Positions 54,788 to 63,711 are shown, numbered from the stretch's first letter. The stretch is 64,000 nucleotides of DNA from Pareuzebyella sediminis (GCF_008367235.1 NZ_VTZS01000003.1:784907-848906), one strand, 5' to 3'. A program made the numbers and translations. The notes: generated by a model from the letters alone, not told the origin.

Positions 54788-55753
54788 ATGAAAAAGGCGT
54801 TAGTAATAGGGATTAATGAATATCCGAAACATCCACTAAAAGGAGCGGCTAATGATGCCCAAAGCATTTCTAAACTCTTGAAAGTTAACGGAAACGATTC
54901 CACTAATTTTGAAGTGAGGACTATCTGCGATGTTCAGACCAAGACGGAATTAATGACTGAAATTGCCAATTTCTTTAATCTAAATGCTGATATGGGAGTC
55001 TTATATTTCGCTGGTCACGGCTATGTTAATGAATTAGGAGGTTTCTTAGTGACACCCGACCATAGTCGTTATGATGAAGGAATTGCGATGGATAACATTT
55101 TGAACTTAGCCAATAATTCAGAAATTAGAAACAAAATTATTATTCTTGATTGTTGTAAATCAGGAAGTTTTGCTGACCCAGCTCAAAATACTACAGTTAC
55201 AGCTATTAGCACGGGAATTTCGATTCTTACTTCTTCCAGAGAGGATGAGCCGTCAAAAGAAATTAACGGTCGTGGGGTTTTTACAAATTTATTAATGGAG
55301 GGATTAAAAGGAGGTGCGGCTGATATAAGAGGCCATATATCACCAGGGGGATTATATGCTTATATAGACCAAGGCTTGGGGGCACATGAACAAAGACCAG
55401 TTTTTAAAACCAATGTTACTGAATTTGTAGAGTTGAGAAGCATTGTCCCACAAGTTTCACTTAGTACTCTAAGAAAGCTTATTGAATACTTTAAGCAACC
55501 GTCAGATAGTTTTCAATTGAACCCTTCATTTGAAGAGACCAATTCTAAAGAGGTACCACATGATATAATTGAACCGTTGGCGAAGAAAGAGAATGTTTCA
55601 ATCTTTAAGGACCTTCAAAAATTGGAAGGTGTGGGATTAGTAGTTCCTGTTGATGAAGAACATATGTATTTTGCTGCCATTAGGTCAAAGTCATGTAGAC
55701 TTACTCCATTAGGTCATCACTATTGGCGATTGGTTCGTGATGGAAGAATCTAA
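54788..55753 (+). CDS. Caspase-like (C14) protease with C-terminal winged helix
   Basis: A 321-residue protein. The caspase domain (residues 1-205) begins KKALVIGINEY, has the catalytic His77 in LYFAGHGY and the catalytic Cys in ILDCCKSGSF (Cys123 by the metacaspase pattern). SSREDEPSKEINGRGVFTNLLMEGL is also typical of prokaryotic caspases. After a linker, residues about 250-321 resemble a winged helix (IFKDLQKLEGVGLVVPVD, SCRLTPLGHHYWRLVRDGRI), which could be the sensor or substrate-recruitment part. It sits between the TIR gene (12 bp) and a NUC1 nuclease gene (9 bp). It is likely activated by the TIR product; its targets are unknown. Confidence 0.88.
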   Translation: MKKALVIGINEYPKHPLKGAANDAQSISKLLKVNGNDSTNFEVRTICDVQTKTELMTEIANFFNLNADMGVLYFAGHGYVNELGGFLVTPDHSRYDEGIAMDNILNLANNSEIRNKIIILDCCKSGSFADPAQNTTVTAISTGISILTSSREDEPSKEINGRGVFTNLLMEGLKGGAADIRGHISPGGLYAYIDQGLGAHEQRPVFKTNVTEFVELRSIVPQVSLSTLRKLIEYFKQPSDSFQLNPSFEETNSKEVPHDIIEPLAKKENVSIFKDLQKLEGVGLVVPVDEEHMYFAAIRSKSCRLTPLGHHYWRLVRDGRI

Positions 55754-55762
55754 ATACTGAAT

Positions 55763-56722
55763 ATGAGGGGTTACAATAGTCATTTTCTTGGGGGGAATTC
55801 TGTCGTTAACATACCAGATTATCAGGTATTTGTTAATGATGTTGCCGTAAATAAAGAAACAAATGATAGTGTATTAGATTATATCTCTTATAGTGTAATT
55901 CAAAGTAAAAGCAGAAGAGTTCCCTTAATTAGTGCAAGTAATATATACAGGGTAAAATTTGAAAAAGTTTCTAGGACAGGTATTTTTAAAGGGGACAAAC
56001 GTATTAATAAAAATGAGCAATTAACTACAAATGACTATAAACGTTTCAACAGAATTAAAGCAGCTGCCATAGAAAAAGGTCATATGACCAAAAGAGAAGA
56101 TGTTCAATGGGATATCAATGGCAATGAAAATAACGCTCAAGAAGCCGCTAAAAGTACTTTTTATTACCCTAATGCATCACCTCAACACGACTCGTTAAAT
56201 AATGGACCTTGGAAATATTTGGAAAACTCCGTAATTATCAAAGGTCGAGTTCCCAAACCATCAAAAGTATGTGTATTTACAGGGCCAGTATTAGATAAAA
56301 ATGACCCTGAATTTAAGGAAAAACTTTATGATGGCTCAACATTTAAAATTCCCATTTTATTTTGGAAGGTAATTTACTATATAAAACAAGATGGTAAACT
56401 GTACCATGCTGGATTTTTAATGGGTCAAATTAATCCGCTGAGAAGGGATGAATTAGTTGATGAATTTAGTTTAAGAGGATTTGGAGAAGAAGAGAGTGTA
56501 TCATCCCTCAAACCATTCCTAAATTTTAGAGAAGATGAAAATTATCAAGTTCCAATTTCATTAATCGAAGAACTCACAAAACTAAAATTTGATAATGCTA
56601 TTGACCGTCATGCAATCATAAAACCAACACCTTTAAAGTTGGAATCGGTACAAATAAGACATTTTGAAGATGATTCTTCCGAACAAGTTTCGTCATTTGA
56701 GGTTAATGGTCTAATAGTCTAA
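55763..56722 (+). CDS. NUC1-type DNA/RNA non-specific endonuclease
   Basis: A 319-residue beta-beta-alpha-metal nuclease. Landmarks in order: RRVPLISASNIYRV (51-64), the catalytic motif EKGHMTKRED (His107, variant of DRGH), STFYYPNASPQ (Asn137), LNNGPWKYLE (Asn146/147, Glu154) and CVFTGPVLDKNDP. The metal-binding Asn and catalytic His are present. NUC1 enzymes are usually secreted or mitochondrial with a leader; this one has none and should act in the cytosol. It starts 9 bp after the caspase gene. An attractive inference is that the caspase activates it, but direct evidence is lacking. Confidence 0.85.
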   Translation: MRGYNSHFLGGNSVVNIPDYQVFVNDVAVNKETNDSVLDYISYSVIQSKSRRVPLISASNIYRVKFEKVSRTGIFKGDKRINKNEQLTTNDYKRFNRIKAAAIEKGHMTKREDVQWDINGNENNAQEAAKSTFYYPNASPQHDSLNNGPWKYLENSVIIKGRVPKPSKVCVFTGPVLDKNDPEFKEKLYDGSTFKIPILFWKVIYYIKQDGKLYHAGFLMGQINPLRRDELVDEFSLRGFGEEESVSSLKPFLNFREDENYQVPISLIEELTKLKFDNAIDRHAIIKPTPLKLESVQIRHFEDDSSEQVSSFEVNGLIV

Positions 56723-56889
56723 AACATAATCACAAACAACCAACAATTCTATTGCACAACCTAGTACATAAGGCGAATAAACGAACTTTTTCTTCTTAAT
56801 TGAATTTTATTTTAGATAATTTTTATAATGATATTTCAAGTGTTCGCAGAATGGGAGAACTTTTATAGGCAGTATCTAATTTTTAAAAT

Positions 56890-57783
56890 ATGAGACTGAA
56901 AAAAACTATCAATAAGGAGAAAAACCTCTCTAAAAAAGAAAAAAAACTCCTAATCAAAACTCTTAATGAATCAAATTCACCGGGAGGGAAGCTATTATAT
57001 TATATTTTATTAGGATTAATAGTAGTATCAGTGCTGTGGGTATTCTATACCATATATAATTTTTTGGATGAAATTATTGGGACTACAATATTGGCGAGAC
57101 TTAGACACGTATTTATGTTTATTTCTACTATGATTGTTGGGTTTATAATATTACCAATCGTAAAATATTTACAGGAAAAAATAAGGACAGATTCACAGGC
57201 AGGTTATAAAATGAATATAAATTTTAAAAGGCCAATCCTTTTTTTAAGAAACTTTAAGAGCGATGTCTCCCAAGGAATTGATGAAATTCGTGTAAGAAGA
57301 AATAACTATTATTTTATTACTGAAACCACTAAAAGAGACAATAAAGAATCTTTCCTTATTAAGGATTTCAAAGAATACGGGCCATTAATAGCTCTAAAGG
57401 GTTATCAAGACAATTCATTTAAAGGAGCAAGCAGATTTAGAAAGATAAATGAAAACGATTGGAAAGAACTAGTTGTTGCTACTATAAAAATTTCTTCTTC
57501 AATTGTTATAATGGTAGGAGAGATTACTGAGAGTTTATCATGGGAATTACACCAACTATCAAAATATAAGAAAAAAAGTGAAATATTCTTTTTTATACTA
57601 CCGAAAACTAGTTTATCTGTTAAAGAAAGCTTTTTTCAAGAGGTCAGCATAATTTTAGATATTGACTTAACAAATGTTCAAAAACTAAAAGATAAGACCT
57701 ACATTTCAGAAAATGATGGATGTTTAAAAGAAATAAATTTGTCCAAGCATTTTGAAGAAAAAATTAATTCGCAATGGAATTAA
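56890..57783 (+). CDS. Two-TM protein with cytosolic Rossmann-like domain
   Basis: A 297-residue protein. A Lys-rich N-terminus is followed by two TM helices (about 37-57 and 76-98) and a cytosolic domain (about 113-297) with the pattern RPILFLRNF, FKEYGPLIALKG, ENDWKELVVATIKISSSIVIMVGE and LSWELHQLSKY. From memory, membrane proteins with this RPxLFLRxF/GPxIA/WELxxL pattern are widespread in bacteria and look like nucleotide-binding or TIR/SLOG-related folds, but I know no established function. It has its own 167-bp upstream gap and may be a separate transcriptional unit. It could be a further effector or sensor. Confidence 0.6.
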   Translation: MRLKKTINKEKNLSKKEKKLLIKTLNESNSPGGKLLYYILLGLIVVSVLWVFYTIYNFLDEIIGTTILARLRHVFMFISTMIVGFIILPIVKYLQEKIRTDSQAGYKMNINFKRPILFLRNFKSDVSQGIDEIRVRRNNYYFITETTKRDNKESFLIKDFKEYGPLIALKGYQDNSFKGASRFRKINENDWKELVVATIKISSSIVIMVGEITESLSWELHQLSKYKKKSEIFFFILPKTSLSVKESFFQEVSIILDIDLTNVQKLKDKTYISENDGCLKEINLSKHFEEKINSQWN

Positions 57784-58003
57784 TTTCTGTTAAGATTTAC
57801 CTGGGGGATACAATTTAGGGATATTTGGGAGTACGCTTAATTATCAAGAAAATTTAATGCTTATGCTGTCCGAATTCTAAGATTTGAACGGCATCTACGA
57901 TTCTTAAGGGATTGTTGTGTTGGTTTACCTTTGGAGAGTGATGTTTTCGGGCGTTATTTGAAGATCGGGCATAGGAATCCCTGGATTTTTGCCGAAGCCT
58001 TTT

Positions 58004-59362
58004 TTAGGTCGCCTCTTGAAGTCGCTGTTTTGCCATTCGTCTTCCGATATCCAAGGTGTTGGAGGTATGGATGCCGAAGAATATCCATAGCGTTTCCGTG
58101 GACTTTGTGCATGCCTTGATTTTTTTCAGGTGGTAGTATTCCTTTTCCGTACCGAAGCTGCCCTCCAATCGGCTTGCCCTTTCCTTGGTAATGGCCATGG
58201 CCAACTTCTTTCTTTATTTTTCGTGTTTACCGGCCCTGCCCTTTCTCTTAAAGTCGGTACGGATATCGTTCTTGCTGGCGAACCTTCTGTTCCTGGTGGT
58301 GGCATAGATGGCATCGGCCCCCGCCAGCCTTGTCCTAGCCTTGGTAAGGCGTTGTACCTTGAAGACGGTATCCTGGAACCTATTGCCCTCATGGAAGGCA
58401 TCGAAACCAAGGCACTCTATGAAGCTGATCCCGTCGATCTGGAACTTGTTGGCCTTGGCCCCGAACTCCACCGGTTTTTTCTCTTTCCCCAGTAGGATAT
58501 GACGGATGTAGTCCTTGTCCAGGCTCACAATACGATTTTTAGGTTTTTTCCCATGATGAAAGTAGGCGTATTGCTGGCCATGGATTCTTTTGGCCGTCGC
58601 CCTTCGCCGGTATCTGTCCTTGGTCATTGGTATTTTATATACCGCCTCCAAGCAGTCCAAATCATCGCTTATTTTTCCCAAAAGCCGTAATAGGCTTCGC
58701 GTGAGCGCCCTTTTCTTCTTTTGGGTCTTCCTTCTCATCTTACTTTACGACACATAGCGCCTTTTCCATTTAAGGTATTTGCTCCGCATCAAGGGCAGGC
58801 CCAGCTCCCTGGAAGTGTCCTTCATCAGGGCGTGGAGCCAGTCCACCGTTTCCCATAACAGTTTTACATTGGTCGGATAGCGAAGATAACTTTCGTAACA
58901 GGTGGCATCCATGGTGATACTGACCTTGTCCGCTATATAGGGTGCCCAATGCCCATAGAGGGCCCGATGTACCTTGTCCATGTCAAGTTTCTTGGAAAGT
59001 TCCGTACGGATTTCGCTGATAATCTTAAAATTGGCAAGGCAGTCACTGCCAAGATAGATGCCACAGAAAAACTGCCAGTGCAGGTTGCCGTTGAGCCCCT
59101 CCATAAGCCTATGGTCGGAACACCCCGAGTAATTCTTCTGGAACATCAGGGCCAATTTACCTTGGGTGCCAAAGATCGGAGTAGGGCCTTTTTTAGGTTC
59201 CTTTGACCCAAAGGCCGACACAAGGTCGTCCCAAGGGACGGCCCGGTAGATCTTGCCCAGGCCGCTCCCCAGAAAACAATCGTAAAAAGTTTTGAACTGT
59301 TCCTGTTGGGAGGCAAATGAAAAGCTGTGCTGGAAATCGTGGATTCTTCGTACCTTGGACAT
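58004..59362 (-). pseudogene. IS5/IS1182-like transposase interrupted by in-frame TAA codons
   Basis: The coding frame starts at ATG 59362 and stays in one frame through three pieces: 59362-58745, 58738-58214 and about 58210-58004. They are separated only by in-frame TAA codons (between YVS and SKMRR, and between KHEK and RKKLA). The last piece also ends in TAA, which may be the true end. The N-terminal part has the DUF772-like region (FQKNYSGCSDHRLMEGLNGNLHWQFF) and the first catalytic Asp (SITMDATCYES); the second part has GFDAFHEGNRFQD. CAA-to-TAA changes would explain the first two. Terminal inverted repeats were not found. The element is probably inactive. Confidence 0.8.
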
Positions 59363-59375
59363 AGATATTTAAATT

Positions 59376-59417
59376 AAAACCCCGTTTTTTGAGCTAAGGC
59401 CTCATTTTCGGGGTTTT
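59376..59417. repeat. 9-bp inverted repeat upstream of the transposase
   Basis: AAAACCCCG (59376-59384) and CGGGGTTTT (59409-59417) flank 24 nt, just before the transposase start. It could be a terminator that blocks readthrough into the IS or part of the IS end. A matching copy at the other end was not found. Confidence 0.5.
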
Positions 59418-59674
59418 GTTCTCTCTAAGGCACAAATTAATTATATGATAATCAAGTGTTTATACCACTTCTGAATCAGCGAATTTAATGAAGTAGCGAT
59501 TTCTACCATACTTCAATCTACCTTTTATAGAGAATGTTGCAATTGATATTCTAAAAATATAAATTTTATTTATTAATTTCAGGTGCAATTGAAGACTTCC
59601 ATCCTTTTAACGCCCGTTTTTCTCGCCAGTTAATTATCTACCATTAGTATTCTTGACCTCCACACTTTTAAGAG

Positions 59675-60883
59675 CTACAAAAGTACTTCAAGAGCTTTAT
59701 TTACAATTTCAGTATCCAATTCTTTAAGATAGGCTTGGGTTACGCCAAGATTCTGGTGGCCCAAAGATTCACTGATCACATCCGTAGCGACACCTTTTTG
59801 TTTGAGGCAATTGGCAAAACTATGCCGGGCAACATAGCTACTAATGTTCTTGGTAATCTTACAAAGCTTGGCTACTTCCTTAAGTTCTTTATTATAAATA
59901 CCCAACATTTTATGTTTTCTATCTGCTAGCTGCGTTGGGGTATAGTCCTCACAAAAGAGTAAGGGGAAGACATATTTGTTTCCATAACCATGTATGCGAT
60001 AGAAGTCCAATATTTTTTGGACAGGGGGCATTATGGTGATGGAGAAATTTCCTTTGGTTTTTGCCCTTGTATAATAAATGACATTGGCTTCAACATCTTT
60101 CCATTCCAAACACATCATATCAGCAAAATTCATTCCCCGGGTATAGAAGCTAAAGACGAAATAGTTTTTGGAATTTATCAAATGTGGGTTATCGGTCAAA
60201 TCCAGATGGATAATGCGCATGATTTCTTCGAAATCCAAAGCGCGTTTAAAGCCCTTGCCTCGCAGATTCGATATTTTATAGGTTTTGAAAGGATACAGAC
60301 TTTCTCTGATTACTCCGCGCTCAATAGCTTTATTGAATAATGCACGTATCGAACGCATTTTCACACCGATACCCCCGTCGGTACCACCCCTTGACCTGAG
60401 AAAAGCATCGTACTTACTTAGAAAAGTAGGATTGATTTCCCTAAAACTGAGCTTCTTGAATTTATGAAAGATTTGAATGGAGTTTTTTGCGTCTTTATAA
60501 GACTTTGCGTTACCGATACGTCCAGCAAAGGTCATTTCTTCAATGATATCATCAAAAAAAGCAAAAACATCGTTTTTTACCGGGTTAAATGTAATTCTAT
60601 AATTTCGGTCGAAATCCTGTAAAGAATAATCTGGATTTTCAATTTCTAGATTTGTTATAATCTTGTAAGCTCTTTCTTTAAACTTTATAAGTAGCCGGTT
60701 ATATTGAATATGGTTTGGGTTTCGTTTATTGAAATTTCCTGTGGGTTCTATCCATTCGGTTAACTTTGCGCTGAACGGAGTTTTATAATATCTACATTGC
60801 CTATTTTTTGTAACACGCAAACAGACAGGATATGTTCCATCTGATAGCAGTTTCTTTTTGAGAACAATCTTGAGCGTGATCAT
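59675..60883 (-). CDS. Tyrosine recombinase (island integrase)
   Basis: Phage-type integrase of 402 residues from ATG 60883 (MITLKIVLKKK); the ORF extends upstream to 61006, but that leader does not look like integrase. Order: Arm-binding domain (VLKKKLLSDGTYPVCLRVTK), SAM-like core-binding domain (about 100-200) and catalytic domain with Arg in FYTRGMNFADM, Lys in YTRAKTKGN, box II SSYVARHSFANCL (Tyr where HxxR usually has His), LGHQN and the nucleophile Tyr in TQAYLKEL. It lies about 190 bp from attR, in the position expected for the enzyme that inserted the island into tRNA-Asn. Confidence 0.95.
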   Translation of the reverse strand: MITLKIVLKKKLLSDGTYPVCLRVTKNRQCRYYKTPFSAKLTEWIEPTGNFNKRNPNHIQYNRLLIKFKERAYKIITNLEIENPDYSLQDFDRNYRITFNPVKNDVFAFFDDIIEEMTFAGRIGNAKSYKDAKNSIQIFHKFKKLSFREINPTFLSKYDAFLRSRGGTDGGIGVKMRSIRALFNKAIERGVIRESLYPFKTYKISNLRGKGFKRALDFEEIMRIIHLDLTDNPHLINSKNYFVFSFYTRGMNFADMMCLEWKDVEANVIYYTRAKTKGNFSITIMPPVQKILDFYRIHGYGNKYVFPLLFCEDYTPTQLADRKHKMLGIYNKELKEVAKLCKITKNISSYVARHSFANCLKQKGVATDVISESLGHQNLGVTQAYLKELDTEIVNKALEVLL

Positions 60884-61069
60884 ATTTATACATCTGGAGA
60901 CCTTGCTGTTACTGGTTGCATATGATAATATTGGGGACAACATAGGGACAACAAATAGGCTATTAAATATAAAAATTGCTAAGCCAAATGCAAAACAAAA
61001 TTTCATAAAATATTGAAAATCAGACTATAAGAAAGCAAATGAGGATATATGAAAACCCCTCATTTTCGG

Positions 61070-61112
61070 CTGTTAATCAGAGGGTCCTTGGTTCGAGCCC
61101 AAGAGGGGGAGC
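61070..61112 (+). repeat. attR: 43-nt copy of the tRNA-Asn 3' end
   Basis: Identical to 49135-49177. It includes the anticodon loop half, T arm and 3' acceptor strand but no 5' half, so it is not a functional tRNA. It marks the right end of the island. Confidence 0.93.
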
Positions 61113-61502
61113 TTCTTCAAGAAAATCCAATCTATTCGTTAGGTTGGGTTTTTTAGTTTAAAGCCTGTAATATAAGGTTTTAACTGCATTATATGCCCTA
61201 CGTGCACTTTCCTGCCAAAAGTCAACTTGTCAGTTTTTTAGTAAAAAAAAGGTTACCAATAAGGTTACCTTCTTAAAACTTGAGGTTACCACCATTAAAA
61301 CTGAATTGTATGCCAATTGTTCAAAATTAAATCAATTGGTATAAACCAAGAATCTATGATTATCTTATTCCGTTACTTCGTTTTAATATTATTTTTTGAG
61401 AGCCCATGTGTTAATGGCATTATGTTTACCTTCTAGCACAATCTTATATAAATTGGATGGATATGTAGAGACATCGATGCTTGTTTTATTCAATCCTCCT
61501 AT
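61113..61502. other. Intergenic region right of the island
   Basis: About 390 bp. Right after attR, AAAATCCAATCTATTCG and TTAGGTTGGGTTTTTT form a hairpin with a T run; this is probably the original terminator of tRNA-Asn, displaced by the insertion. A stretch with several GGTTACC-type repeats follows (61250-61295). No gene is visible. Confidence 0.5.
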
Positions 61503-62765
61503 TTATTCAAAAAGTTCAGATGTAGAAATCTGTCTCGAAATATCATCTAATTCGTTGGACACTCCATTTTCATCAGCAGTTCCAAAAAAGGCTATCACTA
61601 GATTACGAGAAGGTGAAATGTAAAGACCTTGTCCGCTAAATCCAGCTTTAAAAAAATCTCCATCTTCCATTACTTTGTCCCATTGATAAGTATTGTGACG
61701 TACTTTCTCATTGTTAAGCTTATAATTTTCCGAACCGTATGCAGTTATCAATTGAGGACGACCTTGTTTTTGAATTTTATTAAAATAATTATTTGAAACG
61801 AAAGCATTATCATCTGACCGACCGTCGGTTAAAAACATATATCCAAAACGAGCTAAATCTCGGAGTGTAGAACTGATTCCAGCATGAGAAACGCTAGTGC
61901 CATTTGTTTGTGTAATAAATGCATCAGATTCCGCACCAATTTTTCGCCAAATTTCACCTTCAATATTATCTGCATAAGAAAGACCTGTAATTCTCTCTAT
62001 GAGGCAAGAGAGAACGAAGGTGTTTACTGAAGTATATTCAAATACCTCTCCAGAGGGTTTTGCAGATGATAAGGTTTTAATGTGCTCAAAAGCATTGTCT
62101 GCGGTTTTTTCTGTTCGTTTTAGAAGTCCGAGAGCTGCTTCAAATTGATAGTAACAAGTTTCAGGGTTCTCAAAAGCGCCATTGACCCACTCACGACAAT
62201 TAATTCCTGAAGCCATATCGAGAATGTCCTTGACAGGAACGTTTTCCCATCCAGAGCCCTTAAGTTCAGGTAGATAATATTCTATTGGTTTTGTTACATC
62301 AAGTTGTTTTCTGTCTTCCAGAATTGCGATAAGAGTTGAAGCAAATATTTTAGATACTGACCAGTAAAGATGCCTGTCGTTTTGAAACATTCTTGGGTAG
62401 GCTTCATAGACAATATGGTCTCCTTGCAATATTATTAGGCCATCCACTTTCTCACTAGTTTTGACATAATCTTGAAGTTTCATTTGTCCTAATTCAGAAG
62501 TAACAACAAACTCCCCGATTTCTTTGCGGAAATCTTTTTTCAGGCTTTTAATATTGCCTTTTCTATTGATAATGGCATGAGTCCAAAATTCAGGCATATT
62601 TAAAAATATATAACGAGATATTTCGCCTCCATCATCCCAATTATCCAAATTCCATTGCTTAAATACGGATTGAATTTCCTTATTTGAAAAACCATCATAA
62701 GTTTGGGCAAATAAATTTGAATACGGAACAATTACTAAAAAAAGTAATAGTCTGAAATAGTTCAT
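61503..62765 (-). CDS. Beta-lactamase-fold serine hydrolase
   Basis: Exported serine hydrolase of 420 residues (class C beta-lactamase/PBP4* family). Signal peptide LLLFLVIVPYSNLFAQ; SxxK motif SVSK near residue 135 (LYWSVSKIFAST); Tyr motif in FEYTSVNTFVLS; and the family region VSHAGISSTLRDLARFGYMF. Such enzymes hydrolyse esters, amides or peptidoglycan-like substrates, and the true substrate is unknown. AT content is high compared with the 1-49 kb host genes, so it may belong to accessory DNA. Confidence 0.88.
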   Translation of the reverse strand: MNYFRLLLFLVIVPYSNLFAQTYDGFSNKEIQSVFKQWNLDNWDDGGEISRYIFLNMPEFWTHAIINRKGNIKSLKKDFRKEIGEFVVTSELGQMKLQDYVKTSEKVDGLIILQGDHIVYEAYPRMFQNDRHLYWSVSKIFASTLIAILEDRKQLDVTKPIEYYLPELKGSGWENVPVKDILDMASGINCREWVNGAFENPETCYYQFEAALGLLKRTEKTADNAFEHIKTLSSAKPSGEVFEYTSVNTFVLSCLIERITGLSYADNIEGEIWRKIGAESDAFITQTNGTSVSHAGISSTLRDLARFGYMFLTDGRSDDNAFVSNNYFNKIQKQGRPQLITAYGSENYKLNNEKVRHNTYQWDKVMEDGDFFKAGFSGQGLYISPSRNLVIAFFGTADENGVSNELDDISRQISTSELFE

Positions 62766-62784
62766 GTTTTAAGGATGTTCGGTT

Positions 62785-62850
62785 TAGATATTGAGCATAA
62801 CCGTCTGGATAAATGCGTTTTAATGCACTTTATCCTTTGTTAGCCGTATT
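62785..62850. repeat. Imperfect palindrome upstream of the serine hydrolase
   Basis: On the minus strand, GGCTAAC is followed by AAGGATAAAGTGCATT, AATGCATTTATCC-like complement and GGTTATGC. The stem GGATAAA/TTTATCC with GTGCATT nearby resembles small inverted repeats between cassette-like genes in Bacteroidota. Assignment to an integron-type site is tentative. Confidence 0.35.
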
Positions 62851-62870
62851 TACTTTAATTTAAGGTCAAG

Positions 62871-63623
62871 TTACCCAAGCAACTTTGTCACAAACCCTAT
62901 CCACCAAGTCGTTCCCCAGATAAAATGCGCAGAAACAATCCATACTGCGAGCAATCCAAGCCCAATCAAATAGGAACGGTGAGGCAATCGTCGTATATAG
63001 ACATCATAGGTAATTGCTGGAGTGATAAGCACAAGCATGTATAAATGTCTAGCGTCTATAGGAATAAGACCAAAGTCGGGAAGAACTTTCGAAAACATAA
63101 TTAAACGGCCCAGTCCTGGGATCATTAAAACGGCAGTTGCAAGGATCATCATTCTCTTGTGAGTTTCACTGTCCTTGCGTCGTGAAACAATTGCCCAAAC
63201 ATAAAAAAGTGGAAAGAACAGGTAGCTTACTCCATGAATTAGCAACAACCCAGAAGAATCAATTAGGAAATTTTGAGTGTTACTGTTTGATATTCCCAAG
63301 CGTCCTTCAATGTTAGCTATATCAATTCCAAACATTGATATTAGGATGCCTGTGGCCAGAACCATAGAAGCAATACCTAGTTTCTTATGAATTGCATAGT
63401 TTTTGGATTTGATTAGTATGGTCTGTACGCAAAGTAACGATAGCCACAAACACATTGAAGCAGCATGAAAATGAAGGATCAAAGGAGGCATTGGGCGTTG
63501 ACCAGTTTCTATTTTGGAAATTAGATTTATTGAGGTCGGTGCAAATGCGACTATGCTTGTAATCAAGAATATGAGGGCGGTAATAATATAGATATTGCTA
63601 GAGGGTTTTAAGACATTTCTCAT
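62871..63623 (-). CDS. Multi-TM membrane protein (DUF2306-like)
   Basis: A 250-residue integral membrane protein with about seven hydrophobic segments. Landmarks include LHFHAASMCLWLSLLCVQTIL with two His, KNYAIHKKLGIASMVLATGIL, DSETHKRMMILATAVLMI and RHLYMLVLITPAITYDV. The conserved His residues in or near helices recall DUF2306/cytochrome b-like small membrane proteins, though this is by impression only. It is preceded by a palindromic region, not by another gene. Confidence 0.65.
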   Translation of the reverse strand: MRNVLKPSSNIYIITALIFLITSIVAFAPTSINLISKIETGQRPMPPLILHFHAASMCLWLSLLCVQTILIKSKNYAIHKKLGIASMVLATGILISMFGIDIANIEGRLGISNSNTQNFLIDSSGLLLIHGVSYLFFPLFYVWAIVSRRKDSETHKRMMILATAVLMIPGLGRLIMFSKVLPDFGLIPIDARHLYMLVLITPAITYDVYIRRLPHRSYLIGLGLLAVWIVSAHFIWGTTWWIGFVTKLLG

Positions 63624-63711
63624 AATTGATCTTTTGAATATTTAGATTCATGTATAGTCATTAAAAAATCCCCCCGAGATGTGATAGCTTTATTCCTTGT
63701 ACTTGCTCTAT

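Larger units (their letters stand above)
49178..61112. mobile_element. tRNA-Asn-integrated genomic island carrying a TIR-caspase-nuclease-lipase cargo
   Basis: The element is bounded by exact 43-nt repeats (49135-49177 and 61070-61112), with a tyrosine recombinase adjacent to the right end. Left to right it holds an HTH/excisionase-like gene, a winged-helix gene, a DnaC-like ATPase, a six-gene cargo operon of defence character, an interrupted IS transposase and the integrase. The cargo is visibly more AT-rich than the flanking host genes. No relaxase, coupling protein or type IV secretion genes were seen, so it is either mobilised in trans or is a satellite-like or decayed island. Confidence 0.9.

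Noticed and set aside
54404..56722. CBASS system
   Set aside because: No CD-NTase or SAVED/Cap genes are present. The TIR-caspase pair fits a Thoeris-type arrangement better.
59376..59417. IS terminal inverted repeat
   Set aside because: No matching copy was found near 57.8-58.0 kb, so it is reported only as a local inverted repeat.
61070..61112. A second tRNA-Asn
   Set aside because: Only the 3' part is present; there is no 5' acceptor strand or D arm, so it is the attR repeat.
49178..61112. Full integrative conjugative element or prophage
   Set aside because: No relaxase, VirD4/TraG, Tra genes, capsid, portal or terminase genes could be identified.
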